Shown: positions 40,842-50,581, counted from the stretch's first letter. The stretch: DNA of 64,000 bases from Gilvimarinus japonicus (GCF_042847215.1 NZ_AP031500.1:434001-498000), one strand, 5' to 3'. The notes: a model not told the origin generated them from the letters alone. Translations and numbers: made by a program.

Positions 40842-42206
40842 ATGCACGATAACGAGCAATCGTCGTCGCGTTCGGCGGTGTTTCGCCAGGCGATCACCGA
40901 TTTTATCGATGAGCGACGCGATACTAAGTTAAATGGCTTAAGCGATGAAAAAGCCGCCGAGGTTGCGGCTAAGTACGATTACGGTGTTTGGCTGGAAAGC
41001 GCGGCTAAACGTGTGTCACAAATTCAGGCGGTAACCCATATCACCAAAGCGACCCACCCGGACGCTAAGGGTAGCAGCCTGTATGTTTCCCCTGAATCCC
41101 TTCCCAACCGCCTAGAGGTCGGCACCCATACTCTGGGCAATTCGTTTGCCGAGGATGTCGTTGGTAACGCCGCTGCCTTGGACGTTTACAAATTCCTGAA
41201 ACTAGAAGTTGAAGGAAAACGGCTGATTGAATGGTTTCAGCAAAACGATGCCGATGCGATCAGTGCCCTCCATTCCGATGCGGATACTGCTAGCGTTTGG
41301 GCGGATGCCTTTAAAGAGCTGGTTCGGCCGGCACAAAATTTATCCTCTCATACGATGGCCAAGCAGACTTATTGGTGCGCGGCAGACGACCCTACAGATG
41401 GTGCTAGCTTCCATTTGCTGCAGCCACTGTTTTCAAGTCCCCTTGCGCACGCCGTGCATATGGATATTAATGACGCCCGCTTTGGCGAGGTTAACAAAGC
41501 GGCCCGTCAAGCGCGCAGTAAAAAGCAGCCGCACGATGGTGTTTACAGGGTGTACACCAATGTGGCAGTGCGCAAGCTGGGTGGCACTAAGCCTCAGAAC
41601 ATAAGCCAGTTAAACAGCGAGCGTGGCGGTGTGAATTATTTGTTGGCATCTGCTCCGCCGCAATGGAAGCGTGAATGGGTGTGGAGTCCGTTAAATACAG
41701 ATACAGCGTTCGCGCAGTTTTTTAAGCAGCGCGAAAATCGTGATTTACTCAATAAACTGATAAAGCTACTTAAAAATGACCCAGATGCAGTGATGGAAAC
41801 TCGGCAACAACGTGAAGCTATTGAGCAAGCCTTAGGGCAGTCACTCGCCGCTTTTGGGGCAGAAACTCAGGCAAAAATGGAACCTGGTTGGACGCGTGAT
41901 CCGGCGTGCCAATTACCCTTGTACGAAAAAATCTGGTTGGACCAAGCCCGTGCTAGTTTACCCGTCCGCGAAGAGCATAAAGAAGAGGACGAAGAGTTCC
42001 TGCGTGCGTTCGAGTGGAAAGGCTGGCCCGATGAAGTCGCCAGTTTGTTTGGCAATTGGGTGAATGCCCGCTTGATTGCAGAAGGTTTGCCGGTGGGCGA
42101 CGCCGAGCATGCGCACTGGGCCAAACAGGCGATTGTGCACGCCGCCTGGCCCGCAACCATTCAGCGGCGCGCAATTAAGGCGAATAAGGAGGTGGCCAAT
42201 GTCTAA
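40842..42206 (+). CDS. csy1: Csy1 (Cas8f), large subunit of the type I-F complex
   Basis: A 454-residue subunit that holds the crRNA 5' handle and reads the PAM together with Csy2. Identified from THPDAKGSSLYVSPESLP, VGTHTLGNSFAEDVVGNAAALDVYKFLKLEVEGKRL, GGTKPQNISQLNSERGGVNYLLASAPP and WSPLNTDTAFAQFF, all typical of Csy1. AAAAGGAG precedes the ATG. It is the first gene of the tight csy1-csy2-csy3-csy4 operon and overlaps csy2 by 8 nt. It is separated from cas2-3 by the regulatory gap described above. Confidence 0.97.
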   Translation: MHDNEQSSSRSAVFRQAITDFIDERRDTKLNGLSDEKAAEVAAKYDYGVWLESAAKRVSQIQAVTHITKATHPDAKGSSLYVSPESLPNRLEVGTHTLGNSFAEDVVGNAAALDVYKFLKLEVEGKRLIEWFQQNDADAISALHSDADTASVWADAFKELVRPAQNLSSHTMAKQTYWCAADDPTDGASFHLLQPLFSSPLAHAVHMDINDARFGEVNKAARQARSKKQPHDGVYRVYTNVAVRKLGGTKPQNISQLNSERGGVNYLLASAPPQWKREWVWSPLNTDTAFAQFFKQRENRDLLNKLIKLLKNDPDAVMETRQQREAIEQALGQSLAAFGAETQAKMEPGWTRDPACQLPLYEKIWLDQARASLPVREEHKEEDEEFLRAFEWKGWPDEVASLFGNWVNARLIAEGLPVGDAEHAHWAKQAIVHAAWPATIQRRAIKANKEVANV

Positions 42207-43197
42207 GTGCCCCGATTTTGACTACTTATTGGTTGTGCCGCATTTGCGTGTGCAAAACGCCAATGCCATATCCAGCCCGCTGACTCATGGCTTTCCGGCC
42301 ATGAGTGCTTTTATCGGTTTGATGTGGGCGCTGGAGCGCAAGGCCAAAGCTACAGGGCTGGACGTGGACTTTAACGCCGTGGGTGTGGTGGCGCACGGTT
42401 GTGAAGAGCAAGCGGCAAGCGATGGTTTTGTTAGAGGCTTTCACCTAACTCGAAACCCCGTGGGTAAAGATGGAAAAACGGCTGCTATTGCCGAGGAAGG
42501 GCGAATTCATTTGGATGTCAGTTTAGTTTTTGCCATCGGTTGTGAGCTAATAAGCGATGCGGCTGAACAAAAAGCAATGGCTGACAAAGTGAAATTGCTG
42601 CTTGAATCCATGCGCATTGCCGGCGGCTCGGTTGTGTCCTCGCATCAACCGGCATGGCGTACTCAGCCCTATATGGCTGCCTTTACCGGCGACGCTAGGG
42701 GGCGAGAGACAATCTTTAACCAGCTCAAAATGCGCCTACTGCCAGGGTTTGTTTTAACCGACCGGCAGGATGCATTAAACGATGAGTATGAGGCGCTACG
42801 CCAGTTGAATAGCCAGGCTACACGGCTGGATGCGCTTTTGTCTTTATCGCGCATTGACTATGCGTGGCAACCAGAAGAAGACGGTGCAGACAAAGGTGAA
42901 TGGGTCGCTACCCGCGCTTCGGGTAAAAAACGCTCTGGTTGGTTGGTGCCCATACCGGTAGGTTACGGCGCGCTAACGGAGTTACAAGACGCCGGTAGCG
43001 TAGAAAATGCCCGCGATAATACGACTCCCTTCCGCTTTGTGGAAAGCTTGTTCGGTATTGGCGAATGGCTAAGCCCGCACCGCTTGCAAAAGCCAGAGCA
43101 ACTGTTGTGGTACGCCAATACCTGTGCGGATACCGGCACTTATCGCTGCTGCAATGATTACCAACCCACTGAAATTCTTGAATCTATTACCGACTAA
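42199..43197 (+). CDS. csy2: Csy2 (Cas5f), type I-F complex subunit
   Basis: A 332-residue Cas5-family protein that forms the foot of the complex with Csy1. The N-terminal LLVVPHLRVQNANAISSPLTHGFPAMSAFIGLMWALERK is the Csy2 hallmark, and FKLL-like and PYG-type segments (VPIPVGYGALTELQDAG, RFVESLFGIGEWLSPHRLQ) follow. The start at 42199 has AAGGAGG upstream and overlaps csy1; the longer open frame is only csy1 read in another phase. Confidence 0.96.
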   Translation: MSKCPDFDYLLVVPHLRVQNANAISSPLTHGFPAMSAFIGLMWALERKAKATGLDVDFNAVGVVAHGCEEQAASDGFVRGFHLTRNPVGKDGKTAAIAEEGRIHLDVSLVFAIGCELISDAAEQKAMADKVKLLLESMRIAGGSVVSSHQPAWRTQPYMAAFTGDARGRETIFNQLKMRLLPGFVLTDRQDALNDEYEALRQLNSQATRLDALLSLSRIDYAWQPEEDGADKGEWVATRASGKKRSGWLVPIPVGYGALTELQDAGSVENARDNTTPFRFVESLFGIGEWLSPHRLQKPEQLLWYANTCADTGTYRCCNDYQPTEILESITD

Positions 43198-43218
43198 TAC
43201 TTTAAAAGGAGTTTAACT

Positions 43219-44238
43219 ATGGCTAATGAAACATTAAAAACCGCATCTGTTTTAGCTTTTGAGCGCAAACTGGATCCCTCCGATGCTTTGTTTTACGGCG
43301 GCGACTGGGATGATCAGGAACACAGCCAAAACTGGGAGCCTGTGAGTATTATTGAAAAATCGGTGCGAGGTACAATTTCTAATCGCTTGAAAACAAAAGA
43401 TCAAGATCCGGCCAAGCTAGATGCCGCTATTGAAAACCCAAACTTGCAAACGGTTGATGTAGCGGCGTTGCCTGCAGGTTCCGATACCTTAAAAATCAGT
43501 TTTACTTTGCGGGTTTTGCCCGGTGCGGGCACCCCTTCAGCGTGCAATAGCGGTGAGTATCAAGACAAACTTCAGTCAGTTGTAAGCCAGTATGTATCGC
43601 AAGCCGGCTTTAGCACACTGGCGCAGCGTTACGCCGCCAACCTGGCCAACGGCCGATTTTTATGGCGCAACCGCGTAGGGGCCGAAGAGGTAAAAGTTAA
43701 CGTGGCCCGCATGACTAAAGGCAGTGCCAGTGAGACATGGAGCTTTAACGCTTTGGATGTATCGCTGCGCAGCTTCGATAACTTATCGACGGATGTTCAA
43801 GCCTTAGGTAAGGTAATTGAATCCGGCTTGAGCGGTGAGCAACATGTATTGTTGCACGTAACGGCCTTCGTGCGCATTGGTGCAGCGCAAGAGGTGTTCC
43901 CGTCGCAAGAGCTGATTTTGGATCGAGGCCGCGGTGATAAAAGCAAAACCCTTTATCAAGTGAAAGGTATTGCAGGCATCCACTCACAAAAGCTGGGCAA
44001 TGCGATTCGCACGGTTGATACCTGGTACGAAGGCGCAGGCGAGCTAGGCCCAATTGCGGTAGAGCCCTATGGGTCTGTTACCACACAAGGCAAAGCCTAT
44101 CGCCAGCCCAAACAAAAAATGGATTTCTATAACTTGCTGGACAGCTGGGTTCTTAAAGATAAAGAGCCTGAGACCGAGCAGCAGCATTTTGTCATGGCCA
44201 CGCTTATTCGCGGTGGCGTATTTGGTGATGCGGGGTGA
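43219..44238 (+). CDS. csy3: Csy3 (Cas7f), backbone subunit
   Basis: A 339-residue backbone protein, six copies of which coat the crRNA spacer in the type I-F complex. LAFERKLDPSDALFYGGDW, RGTISNRLK, ANLANGRFLWRNRVGAEEVKVNV and YGSVTTQGKAYRQPK are typical. The thumb of each subunit flips out every sixth guide base, which matters for reading the regulatory spacer upstream. AAAGGAG lies 8 nt before the ATG, 21 bp after csy2. Confidence 0.97.
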   Translation: MANETLKTASVLAFERKLDPSDALFYGGDWDDQEHSQNWEPVSIIEKSVRGTISNRLKTKDQDPAKLDAAIENPNLQTVDVAALPAGSDTLKISFTLRVLPGAGTPSACNSGEYQDKLQSVVSQYVSQAGFSTLAQRYAANLANGRFLWRNRVGAEEVKVNVARMTKGSASETWSFNALDVSLRSFDNLSTDVQALGKVIESGLSGEQHVLLHVTAFVRIGAAQEVFPSQELILDRGRGDKSKTLYQVKGIAGIHSQKLGNAIRTVDTWYEGAGELGPIAVEPYGSVTTQGKAYRQPKQKMDFYNLLDSWVLKDKEPETEQQHFVMATLIRGGVFGDAG

Positions 44239-44241
44239 TGT

Positions 44242-44805
44242 ATGGATCATTACCAGGATATAACCATACTCCCCGACCCTGAGTTCTCGTCCGCATTGCT
44301 GATGGGCGCGCTATACAACAAGCTGCACCGTGCGTTAGTGGCATTAGCGGCGACTAACATCGGCGTAAGTTTTCCGCAGTATAGCGTTAAGCCCAAAGGC
44401 GTAGGAGCTATCTTACGCATTCACAGTGATCAGGAGTCTCTTAATCAGTTGCAAAAGGCCGGGTGGTTAAAAGGCATGACGGACCACACAAGCGTGACGG
44501 ATATTCTCCCGGCTCCGGGTGGAGTAACGCACAAGCTCGTAACACGGCGGCAATTTAAAACCAACGTCGAGCGACTGCGACGGCGCCGCATGAAGCGCAA
44601 AAGCGAAAGTTATGAAGCCGCGAGTGAGGCAATTCCCCAAGCTATTGAAAGGAAGCCTGATTTACCCTTTATAACGATCCGTAGCGCTAGTACTAGCCAG
44701 TCTTTTTGTTTGTTTATTGAGCAGAAAGATGCCCAAGAGGCCAAGGGCAGTGGTGCGTTTAACAGCTACGGCTTCAGCCAAACTACTACCGTGCCTTGGT
44801 TTTAA
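44242..44805 (+). CDS. csy4: Csy4 (Cas6f), crRNA-processing endoribonuclease
   Basis: A 187-residue nuclease that cuts each repeat after its stem-loop and stays bound to the 3' hairpin. The catalytic His29 falls at exactly the expected position (NKLHRALV). The Arg-rich helix that grips the RNA hairpin is NVERLRRRRMKRKSESY (about 111-127). The C-terminal SYGFSQTTTVPWF matches the family end. It starts 3 bp after the csy3 stop. It should also cut the complete hairpin of the second repeat in the crRNA-like RNA. Confidence 0.97.
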   Translation: MDHYQDITILPDPEFSSALLMGALYNKLHRALVALAATNIGVSFPQYSVKPKGVGAILRIHSDQESLNQLQKAGWLKGMTDHTSVTDILPAPGGVTHKLVTRRQFKTNVERLRRRRMKRKSESYEAASEAIPQAIERKPDLPFITIRSASTSQSFCLFIEQKDAQEAKGSGAFNSYGFSQTTTVPWF

Positions 44806-44827
44806 CACTATTTTTCACGTGATTTTT

Positions 44828-44854
44828 AAGCCCTTGTTTTTCAAGGGCTTTTTT
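44828..44854 (+). terminator. csy operon terminator
   Basis: AAGCCCTTG pairs with CAAGGGCTT around a T5 loop and is followed by TTTT, 22 bp after the csy4 stop. It separates csy transcription from the CRISPR leader. Confidence 0.9.
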
Positions 44855-44934
44855 CTGCCTCTTAAAATAGGGGTAAATAGCCAAAAAGCGCTAATGTTCT
44901 TTAAAAATCAGATACTTATTTTTATAATTGTCTT
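44855..44934 (+). promoter_or_regulatory. CRISPR leader with an IHF site
   Basis: An AT-rich leader next to the first repeat. AATCAGATACTTA at 44906-44918 fits the IHF consensus WATCARNNNNTTR exactly; IHF bends type I-F leaders to direct integration at the first repeat. The terminal degenerate repeat lies at the other end of the array, which confirms this as the leader side. Confidence 0.75.
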
Positions 44935-46524
44935 GTTCGCTGCCGCACAGGCAGCTAAGAAATGATGAATTTTCGCCGTAGTCAGACCCCACACGTTCGC
45001 TGCCGCACAGGCAGCTAAGAAAATTAGCGGCTTAGTGTTGCCGAAGCGCATGGCGTTCGCTGCCGCACAGGCAGCTAAGAAATCAGCTTCCACCTTCTCG
45101 CGTTCGGCCCGTTCGTTCGCTGCCGCACAGGCAGCTAAGAAACACACAAAAAATTGTAGGGCACACCCGAAGCGAGTTCGCTGCCGCACAGGCAGCTAAG
45201 AAAGTTGCGCGCCACTTGATTGGCTGACCGTTTGCGTTCGCTGCCGCACAGGCAGCTAAGAAAGTCCATGCCGGATCACCTGACCACCCAATAATGTTCG
45301 CTGCCGCACAGGCAGCTAAGAAAAGTGTCGGGCACGGCGTGGGCGCCGCCGATTAGTTCGCTGCCGCACAGGCAGCTAAGAAAACAGCTAATGCAAGGCA
45401 GCCCTCGGTCACGCTGTTCGCTGCCGCACAGGCAGCTAAGAAATCGCAGTATTCTATGTCGTGGTCTTCGACGATGTTCGCTGCCGCACAGGCAGCTAAG
45501 AAATGTGCCAGAGGGCTACGCCGTTCTGCCCACAGGTTCGCTGCCGCACAGGCAGCTAAGAAATCCTGTTAAGCGGCGGTGCGCTCGGCTTCGCGGTTCG
45601 CTGCCGCACAGGCAGCTAAGAAAGTTTGGTTCTTCGATTTCATTGAGGTTGTCTTGTTCGCTGCCGCACAGGCAGCTAAGAAACGCCCAGAGTCCAAAGT
45701 CGGTGGATGTAGATGGTTCGCTGCCGCACAGGCAGCTAAGAAAATAAAGTAGCCGTTGCCGTTTAGTAGCCAGCGGTTCGCTGCCGCACAGGCAGCTAAG
45801 AAAAACCTCTTCAATAAAGCACGCCTCCAGTTCTCGTTCGCTGCCGCACAGGCAGCTAAGAAATCCGCCCGTGGCGTCCTGATGGCACCGATAGCGTTCG
45901 CTGCCGCACAGGCAGCTAAGAAAGCAACAATCTGGCCGCCCGAATGCAGTGTATCGTTCGCTGCCGCACAGGCAGCTAAGAAAAAGGGTAGAAGGCCGGA
46001 AGCCCCACGGTGGTCGTTCGCTGCCGCACAGGCAGCTAAGAAATTCTAGCCAAGAAAGCGCGTCAACCCCAATGCGTTCGCTGCCGCACAGGCAGCTAAG
46101 AAAGATAGACTCAGCTCGCAGCGCAATCAATAGAAGTTCGCTGCCGCACAGGCAGCTAAGAAAACCCTGACCACCCCACGCAGCACGCGGGTTACAGTTC
46201 GCTGCCGCACAGGCAGCTAAGAAAATTACGTGCGCGAGGTGTAGTTGTGATTGATTGTTCGCTGCCGCACAGGCAGCTAAGAAATAACCGATTTAACTCA
46301 GCCTTTAACTTAAGCAGTTCGCTGCCGCACAGGCAGCTAAGAAAGCATAGTAGACGTAGACGGTAACCCCATACCGGTTCGCTGCCGCACAGGCAGCTAA
46401 GAAACTATCGCGATTTCACGAGAAGATCCTCGCCAGGTTCGCTGCCGCACAGGCAGCTAAGAAAAAGAGATGCTGGACATCGAAGCATCCGAGCACGTTC
46501 GCTGCCGCACAGGCATCTAAAAAA
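44935..46524 (+). CRISPR. Type I-F CRISPR array, 27 repeats and 26 spacers
   Basis: The repeat is 28 nt, begins GTTCGCTGCC, forms a CTGCC-GCACA-GGCAG hairpin and ends CTAAGAAA, the I-F type. Units are 60 nt (32-nt spacers), except for 33-nt spacers after the repeats at 45115 and 46136. All internal repeats are identical by eye. The last repeat at 46497-46524 differs near its 3' end (GGCATCTAAAAAA), marking the old, leader-distal end. ORFs across the array are artefacts. Spacer targets could not be searched. Confidence 0.99.
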
Positions 46525-46603
46525 TCACTACCGTAAAAACCGTCGCCACCTAGTAGTTACTCGTCACATATAAATACGAAAAATAAGGTGACTTTACCTC
46601 TCG

Positions 46604-47656
46604 TTAAAAAGGCACCGGAAACTGCTTATGCACATCCGCAATATCACTTAACGCGCTTTCACTTAACGTTAACTCAAACGCATCGATATTCTCTTTAAGC
46701 TGCTCTAGGTTGGTGGCGCCGATGATGGTGGAGGTGACGCCATCGACTTGGTTGCACCAAGCCAGCGCGAGTTGCGCGGGGGTTAAGTCGTGTTTTTGTG
46801 CAAGGTCGCCGTAGGCGGCGACGGCGGCGTTACTTTGTTCGGTATCGCGGAATAGGCCGTTGCGTTGTATTAAGTTCCAGCGGGCGCCTTGGGGGCGTGC
46901 GCCGTTTAAGTATTTGCCGGTAAGGGCGCCGGTGGCGAGTGGCGACCAGGGCAGGTAGGCCACTTGCTGGTGTACGCAGCTTTCGATTAAAAACGGCCAG
47001 TCGCGGGTTTGCAGCAAGTTAAATTCATTTTGGATGGCGGTGACGCGGGTGAGGTTGTGTTGCTCGCTTAAACGGATGTATTCGTTAATGCCCCAAGGGG
47101 TGTCGTTGGATAAACCAAAATGGCGAATTTTGCCGCTCTTTACACTCTCGTCCAGCGCTTGCAGTATTTCTAGCATTTGCGCTGAGTGTGCGGCGGTGTC
47201 TACATCGCTAAAGCTGATACGGCCGGGCGCGTGTTTGCCAAAGTGCGGCGAGGTGCGGTTGGGCCAGTGCAGTTGGTAGAGGTCGATGTAGTCGGTTTGC
47301 AGACGGGCGAGGGAATCGTCTATCGCGGCTAACACTGTCTCGCCGGTAATGTCTTGGGCATCGCGAATGTGTTTTAGGCCGTTGCCGGCTATTTTGGAGG
47401 CGAGAATAAATTCATCCCGGCGCGATGGGTTGGCGGCTAGCCAATTACCGATCATGGTCTCGGTGGTGCCATAGGTGTCAGCGCTGGGGGGCACGGCGTA
47501 CATTTCGGCGGTGTCGATAAAGTTGATGCCTTGGTTTAGGGCGTACTCGATTTGCGCATTGGCATCAGCCTGATTATTTTGCTTGCCCCAGGTCATGGTG
47601 CCTAAGCAGGCTCGTGACACTTTGAGGCCGCTGTAGCCGAGAGTGCTGTATTGCAT
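46604..47656 (-). CDS. tas: NADP(H)-dependent aldo-keto reductase, Tas type
   Basis: A 350-residue TIM-barrel oxidoreductase. The catalytic tetrad is visible: the Asp/Tyr segment INFIDTAEMYAVPPSADTYGTTE, then ILASKIAG (Lys) and YQLHWPNR (His). The C-terminal NADP-binding part contains STIIGATNLEQLKENIDAFEL. The NFIDTAEMY-AVPP insertion and 350-residue length match E. coli Tas. The physiological substrate is unclear. The gene converges on the distal end of the CRISPR array, with about 80 bp between. Confidence 0.9.
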   Translation of the reverse strand: MQYSTLGYSGLKVSRACLGTMTWGKQNNQADANAQIEYALNQGINFIDTAEMYAVPPSADTYGTTETMIGNWLAANPSRRDEFILASKIAGNGLKHIRDAQDITGETVLAAIDDSLARLQTDYIDLYQLHWPNRTSPHFGKHAPGRISFSDVDTAAHSAQMLEILQALDESVKSGKIRHFGLSNDTPWGINEYIRLSEQHNLTRVTAIQNEFNLLQTRDWPFLIESCVHQQVAYLPWSPLATGALTGKYLNGARPQGARWNLIQRNGLFRDTEQSNAAVAAYGDLAQKHDLTPAQLALAWCNQVDGVTSTIIGATNLEQLKENIDAFELTLSESALSDIADVHKQFPVPF

Positions 47657-47847
47657 TGGGTTGGCTCCGGTTGTAGAGGGTCGGTTGGGGGTTATTATGG
47701 GGGCTGATTCGCGGAATCTCTAGGCTCGATTTGTTGCGTGTTGAGTCAGGCGCGGGCTGGCTGGGTTGTACCGGTAATACCTGATGCCGAGGCGATAAAA
47801 GTTTTGCAAAAAAGGTCGCCTGAAGGTCGTATCGCCGTTAGAATTGT

Positions 47848-48633
47848 ATGATATATTGCCGGTGCGACTTATTTTTAAATGTGAATACTGGGAACCCCTC
47901 TTTGTCTGATATTACGTTGCTTCAGCTTATTCTTGCCAATTTGGCCCTGATCGCGGGGGCGTGCCTGCAAGGCGTGGCGGGCTATGGCATTGGTACGCTG
48001 TCGGCACCTTTGATGTTTTTGATTAGCCCGGCATTCTTGCCGGGGGTGATGATTATCAACGCGGTGGTGCTGACTGTGCTGATGCTGGTACGCAATCACC
48101 AAAGCTTAAGCTTTAGGCCGGTGCGCTACGCGATTGTGGGCAATGTGGTAGGTACGGCGCTGGCTGCAGTAACACTGGCTTTTTTGACCGCGCAGGGCTT
48201 TGAGCTGGCGTTTGGCGTGCTTATTTTACTGGCGGTGGGCATGAGTGTGATGGGGCTTAAGCCGAGCCTGTCGGCGCGCAACAGTATGCTGGCTGGTGGT
48301 GCGTCGGGTTATATGGGGACGATTACCGCCGTGGGCGGGCCGCCCATCGCACTTATTTACCAGAACGAAACCGGGCCTTTGGTGCGGGCGAATTTGTCGG
48401 CGTTTTTCTTATTTGCCAGCTGCGCCAGTATTGTAGCTTTGGCGCCTGCGGGGTATATCGGCAAAGATGAGCTAAAGTTGGTGTTGATGACATGCCCCGG
48501 CGTGTTTATCGGGTTTTGGTTGTCTGGCCATCTGGTAAACCGTTTGCCTTTTCATGCGTTGCGGCCGATTATTTTATCGGTTGCGGCCATTGCCGGTGTG
48601 GCGGCGGTAGTGCGTGGGGTATTGACGTATTAA
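47848..48633 (+). CDS. TauE/SafE family sulfite exporter-like membrane protein
   Basis: A membrane protein of up to 261 residues with about eight helices. Two similar halves contain AGACLQGVAGYGIGTLSAPLM and GGASGYMGTITAVGGPPIALIYQNE, the paired TauE/SafE (DUF81) signature. Members export sulfite, sulfoacetate or other organosulfur anions, but the substrate cannot be read here. The start is uncertain: the ATG at 47848 gives a 25-residue tail before helix 1, while GTG 47881 or TTG 47902 are also possible. A CCGTTAT heptamer array begins 55 bp after the stop. Confidence 0.82.
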   Translation: MIYCRCDLFLNVNTGNPSLSDITLLQLILANLALIAGACLQGVAGYGIGTLSAPLMFLISPAFLPGVMIINAVVLTVLMLVRNHQSLSFRPVRYAIVGNVVGTALAAVTLAFLTAQGFELAFGVLILLAVGMSVMGLKPSLSARNSMLAGGASGYMGTITAVGGPPIALIYQNETGPLVRANLSAFFLFASCASIVALAPAGYIGKDELKLVLMTCPGVFIGFWLSGHLVNRLPFHALRPIILSVAAIAGVAAVVRGVLTY

Positions 48634-48688
48634 GGGAACGTCGAGTGCGCAAGCGCTTGACGAGATTCTTTTGGGCGTTGCAATATTT

Positions 48689-48765
48689 CCGTTATCCGTT
48701 ATCCGTTATCCGTTATCCGTTATCCGTTATCCGTTATCCGTTATCCGTTATCCGTTATCCGTTAT
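48689..48765. repeat. Heptamer tandem array, 11 x CCGTTAT
   Basis: Eleven perfect CCGTTAT copies with the same AATATTT left flank as the 10858 array. The TAA stop of the DUF2288 gene on the minus strand lies inside the array. Confidence 0.97.
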
Positions 48766-49053
48766 CCGCTCCTGCACTACTACCCAGGGCTTAACCACTA
48801 CGGCCCAGACAATGGCCTCTGCCGCAAACCAGCGGCCTGCCTGCTCGTCGCTGACCGGTTGCACTTGGTTGGCTTGCATCCAGTGTTGGATTTGCGCGGC
48901 GTTATCTTCAGCCATGGCGGTCGCTACAAGGGTTAAGTCCAGCTCGGGGGCGACGTAAATGGCGGTGCCGCCGGCAAAAAATCGCTGCAGCTCGTGCCAG
49001 GGGATGGGCGCGGTTTCTAAGTTAACTTTGGCTTTAAGAATATCGTCGGTCAT
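48748..49053 (-). CDS. DUF2288 domain-containing protein
   Basis: A 101-residue protein. IPWHELQRFFAGGTAIYVAPELDLTLVATAMAEDNAAQIQHWM and VVVKPWVVVQE are diagnostic of DUF2288. Its last residues (ITDNG) are encoded by the start of the CCGTTAT array, which also supplies the stop. The ATG overlaps the stop of mvaB by 4 nt, so the two are translationally coupled. Function unknown. Confidence 0.88.
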   Translation of the reverse strand: MTDDILKAKVNLETAPIPWHELQRFFAGGTAIYVAPELDLTLVATAMAEDNAAQIQHWMQANQVQPVSDEQAGRWFAAEAIVWAVVVKPWVVVQERITDNG

Positions 49054-49976
49054 AATATTTTTTGAGTTCGGGCGCTGTGCGCTTGGGTGACTTTGCTGTT
49101 ATTGCGTTTGCCTAAGCGGTCGCAAATGCGCTGCCCGGCGGCCATCAGCTGATGCAGATTAATACCGTGGTCGATGCCCAAACCATCCAGTAAATAAATG
49201 ACATCTTCGGTAGCGACGTTGCCCGTGGCGCCTTGCGCGTAGGGGCAGCCGCCTAAGCCGGCGACTGAGCTGTCGATAACGTGCACGCCCATTTGCAGCG
49301 CCGCTAAGATGTTGCTAAGCGCTTGGCCGTAGGTGTCGTGCATATGCACGGCGAGCTGCTCGACGGGAATGTCGTTGAGTAAGCAAGCGAGCAAGCGTTG
49401 CGTATCGGCGGCGGTGCCGACGCCGATGGTGTCTCCCAGCGATACTTCGTAGCAGCCCATAGCTAAAAGTTCGCGGGCGATAGACAAGCACGTTTGCGGC
49501 TCGACTTTACCCGAATAAGGGCAGCCCAGTACGCACGATATATAGCCGCGTACCGGAATGTTGTTGGCATTCGCAGCCGCGACCACTTCGGCAAAGCGCT
49601 CGAGGCTGGTATTGATATCGCAGTTAAGATTTTTTTGGCTAAAAGCCTCGGAGGCGGCGGCAAAAATAGCCACTTCATCGGCGCCGGCGGCAAGCGCGCG
49701 GTCAAAGCCTTTGATGTTGGGGGTAAGGGCGCTGTAACTGACGCCGGGTTTACGCGTAATCGCGGCAAACGCGTCGCCGCTGTCGGCCATTTGTGGCACC
49801 CAGGTTGGGTTTACAAAGGCGCCAGCCTCTATGCGTTGCACCCCGGCGTTTGCCAGCGCGTTAATTAAATCGACTTTATCGTCTAGGCTAATACGCCCCG
49901 GCTCGTTTTGTAAGCCATCGCGCGGGCCTACCTCTACGATGCTGGCCCGTGTGGGTAAGGTGGCGGTTAACGGCAT
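49050..49976 (-). CDS. mvaB: Hydroxymethylglutaryl-CoA lyase
   Basis: A 308-residue TIM-barrel enzyme cleaving HMG-CoA to acetoacetate and acetyl-CoA, the last step of leucine breakdown. VEVGPRDGLQNE, GAFVNPTWVPQMADS, the metal-binding HMHDTYGQALSN and the catalytic-cysteine loop VAGLGGCPYAQGATGNVATED are intact. It shares single-base or 4-nt overlaps with both neighbours, ubiX upstream and the DUF2288 gene downstream, indicating one operon. Confidence 0.95.
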   Translation of the reverse strand: MPLTATLPTRASIVEVGPRDGLQNEPGRISLDDKVDLINALANAGVQRIEAGAFVNPTWVPQMADSGDAFAAITRKPGVSYSALTPNIKGFDRALAAGADEVAIFAAASEAFSQKNLNCDINTSLERFAEVVAAANANNIPVRGYISCVLGCPYSGKVEPQTCLSIARELLAMGCYEVSLGDTIGVGTAADTQRLLACLLNDIPVEQLAVHMHDTYGQALSNILAALQMGVHVIDSSVAGLGGCPYAQGATGNVATEDVIYLLDGLGIDHGINLHQLMAAGQRICDRLGKRNNSKVTQAHSARTQKIL

Positions 49977-50581
49977 TAATCTTCGCCCCAGCGCGGCATT
50001 AGGTCTTGCTCTAACCCGAGCTGATCGAGAATCCGGGCAACCACAAAATCAATTAAATCTTCCACGCGGTCGGGCTGCATATAAAAGCCGGGGCTGGCGG
50101 GCAGTACCAGCGCGCCTAATTGCGTGACTTTAAGCATGTTCTCTAAATGAATGGCCGAGTAGGGCGTTTCGCGCGGTACAACTATCAGCTGGCGCCGCTC
50201 TTTTAGGGCAACATCGGCGGCGCGCTCGATTAAATTATTGCTGGCGCCGCTGGCGATGCTTGATAGGGTGCCGCCGCTGGCGGGGCAAATCACCATAGAG
50301 GCGGGTGAGCTGGAGCCTGAGGCGACCGGAGAAAACCAATCATCGCGGCCAAACAAGATTAGCTGTTCGTCATCGGCGCCGTAGCGCTGGCTTAAAAACA
50401 GTTGTTGCTCGTCGAGATCGGAAGGCAAATCTAAGTTGGTTTCGGTGCGGATTACCACCTCGGCGGCGCTGGACAGCAGAAGGTAAACGCGACAATCAGC
50501 CGCCAGCAAACATTGCAGTAGGCGCAAGCCGTATTGCGCGCCCGAAGCGCCGGTCATGGCGAGGGTAATAGTGCGTGACAC
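49976..50581 (-). CDS. ubiX: Flavin prenyltransferase UbiX
   Basis: A 201-residue flavoprotein that makes prenylated FMN, the cofactor of UbiD decarboxylase in ubiquinone synthesis. LAMTGASGAQYGLRLLQ binds the flavin. MVICPASGGTLSSIASGASNNLIERAADVALKERRQLIVVPRETPYSAIHLENML and LPASPGFYMQP are the conserved family blocks. It follows mpl by 18 bp in the same orientation. Confidence 0.97.
   Translation of the reverse strand: MSRTITLAMTGASGAQYGLRLLQCLLAADCRVYLLLSSAAEVVIRTETNLDLPSDLDEQQLFLSQRYGADDEQLILFGRDDWFSPVASGSSSPASMVICPASGGTLSSIASGASNNLIERAADVALKERRQLIVVPRETPYSAIHLENMLKVTQLGALVLPASPGFYMQPDRVEDLIDFVVARILDQLGLEQDLMPRWGED

Noticed and set aside
44908..46170. ORFs across the CRISPR array with repeating FAAAQAAKK or SLPHRQLR units
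   Set aside because: These are the repeat sequence translated in different phases, not proteins.
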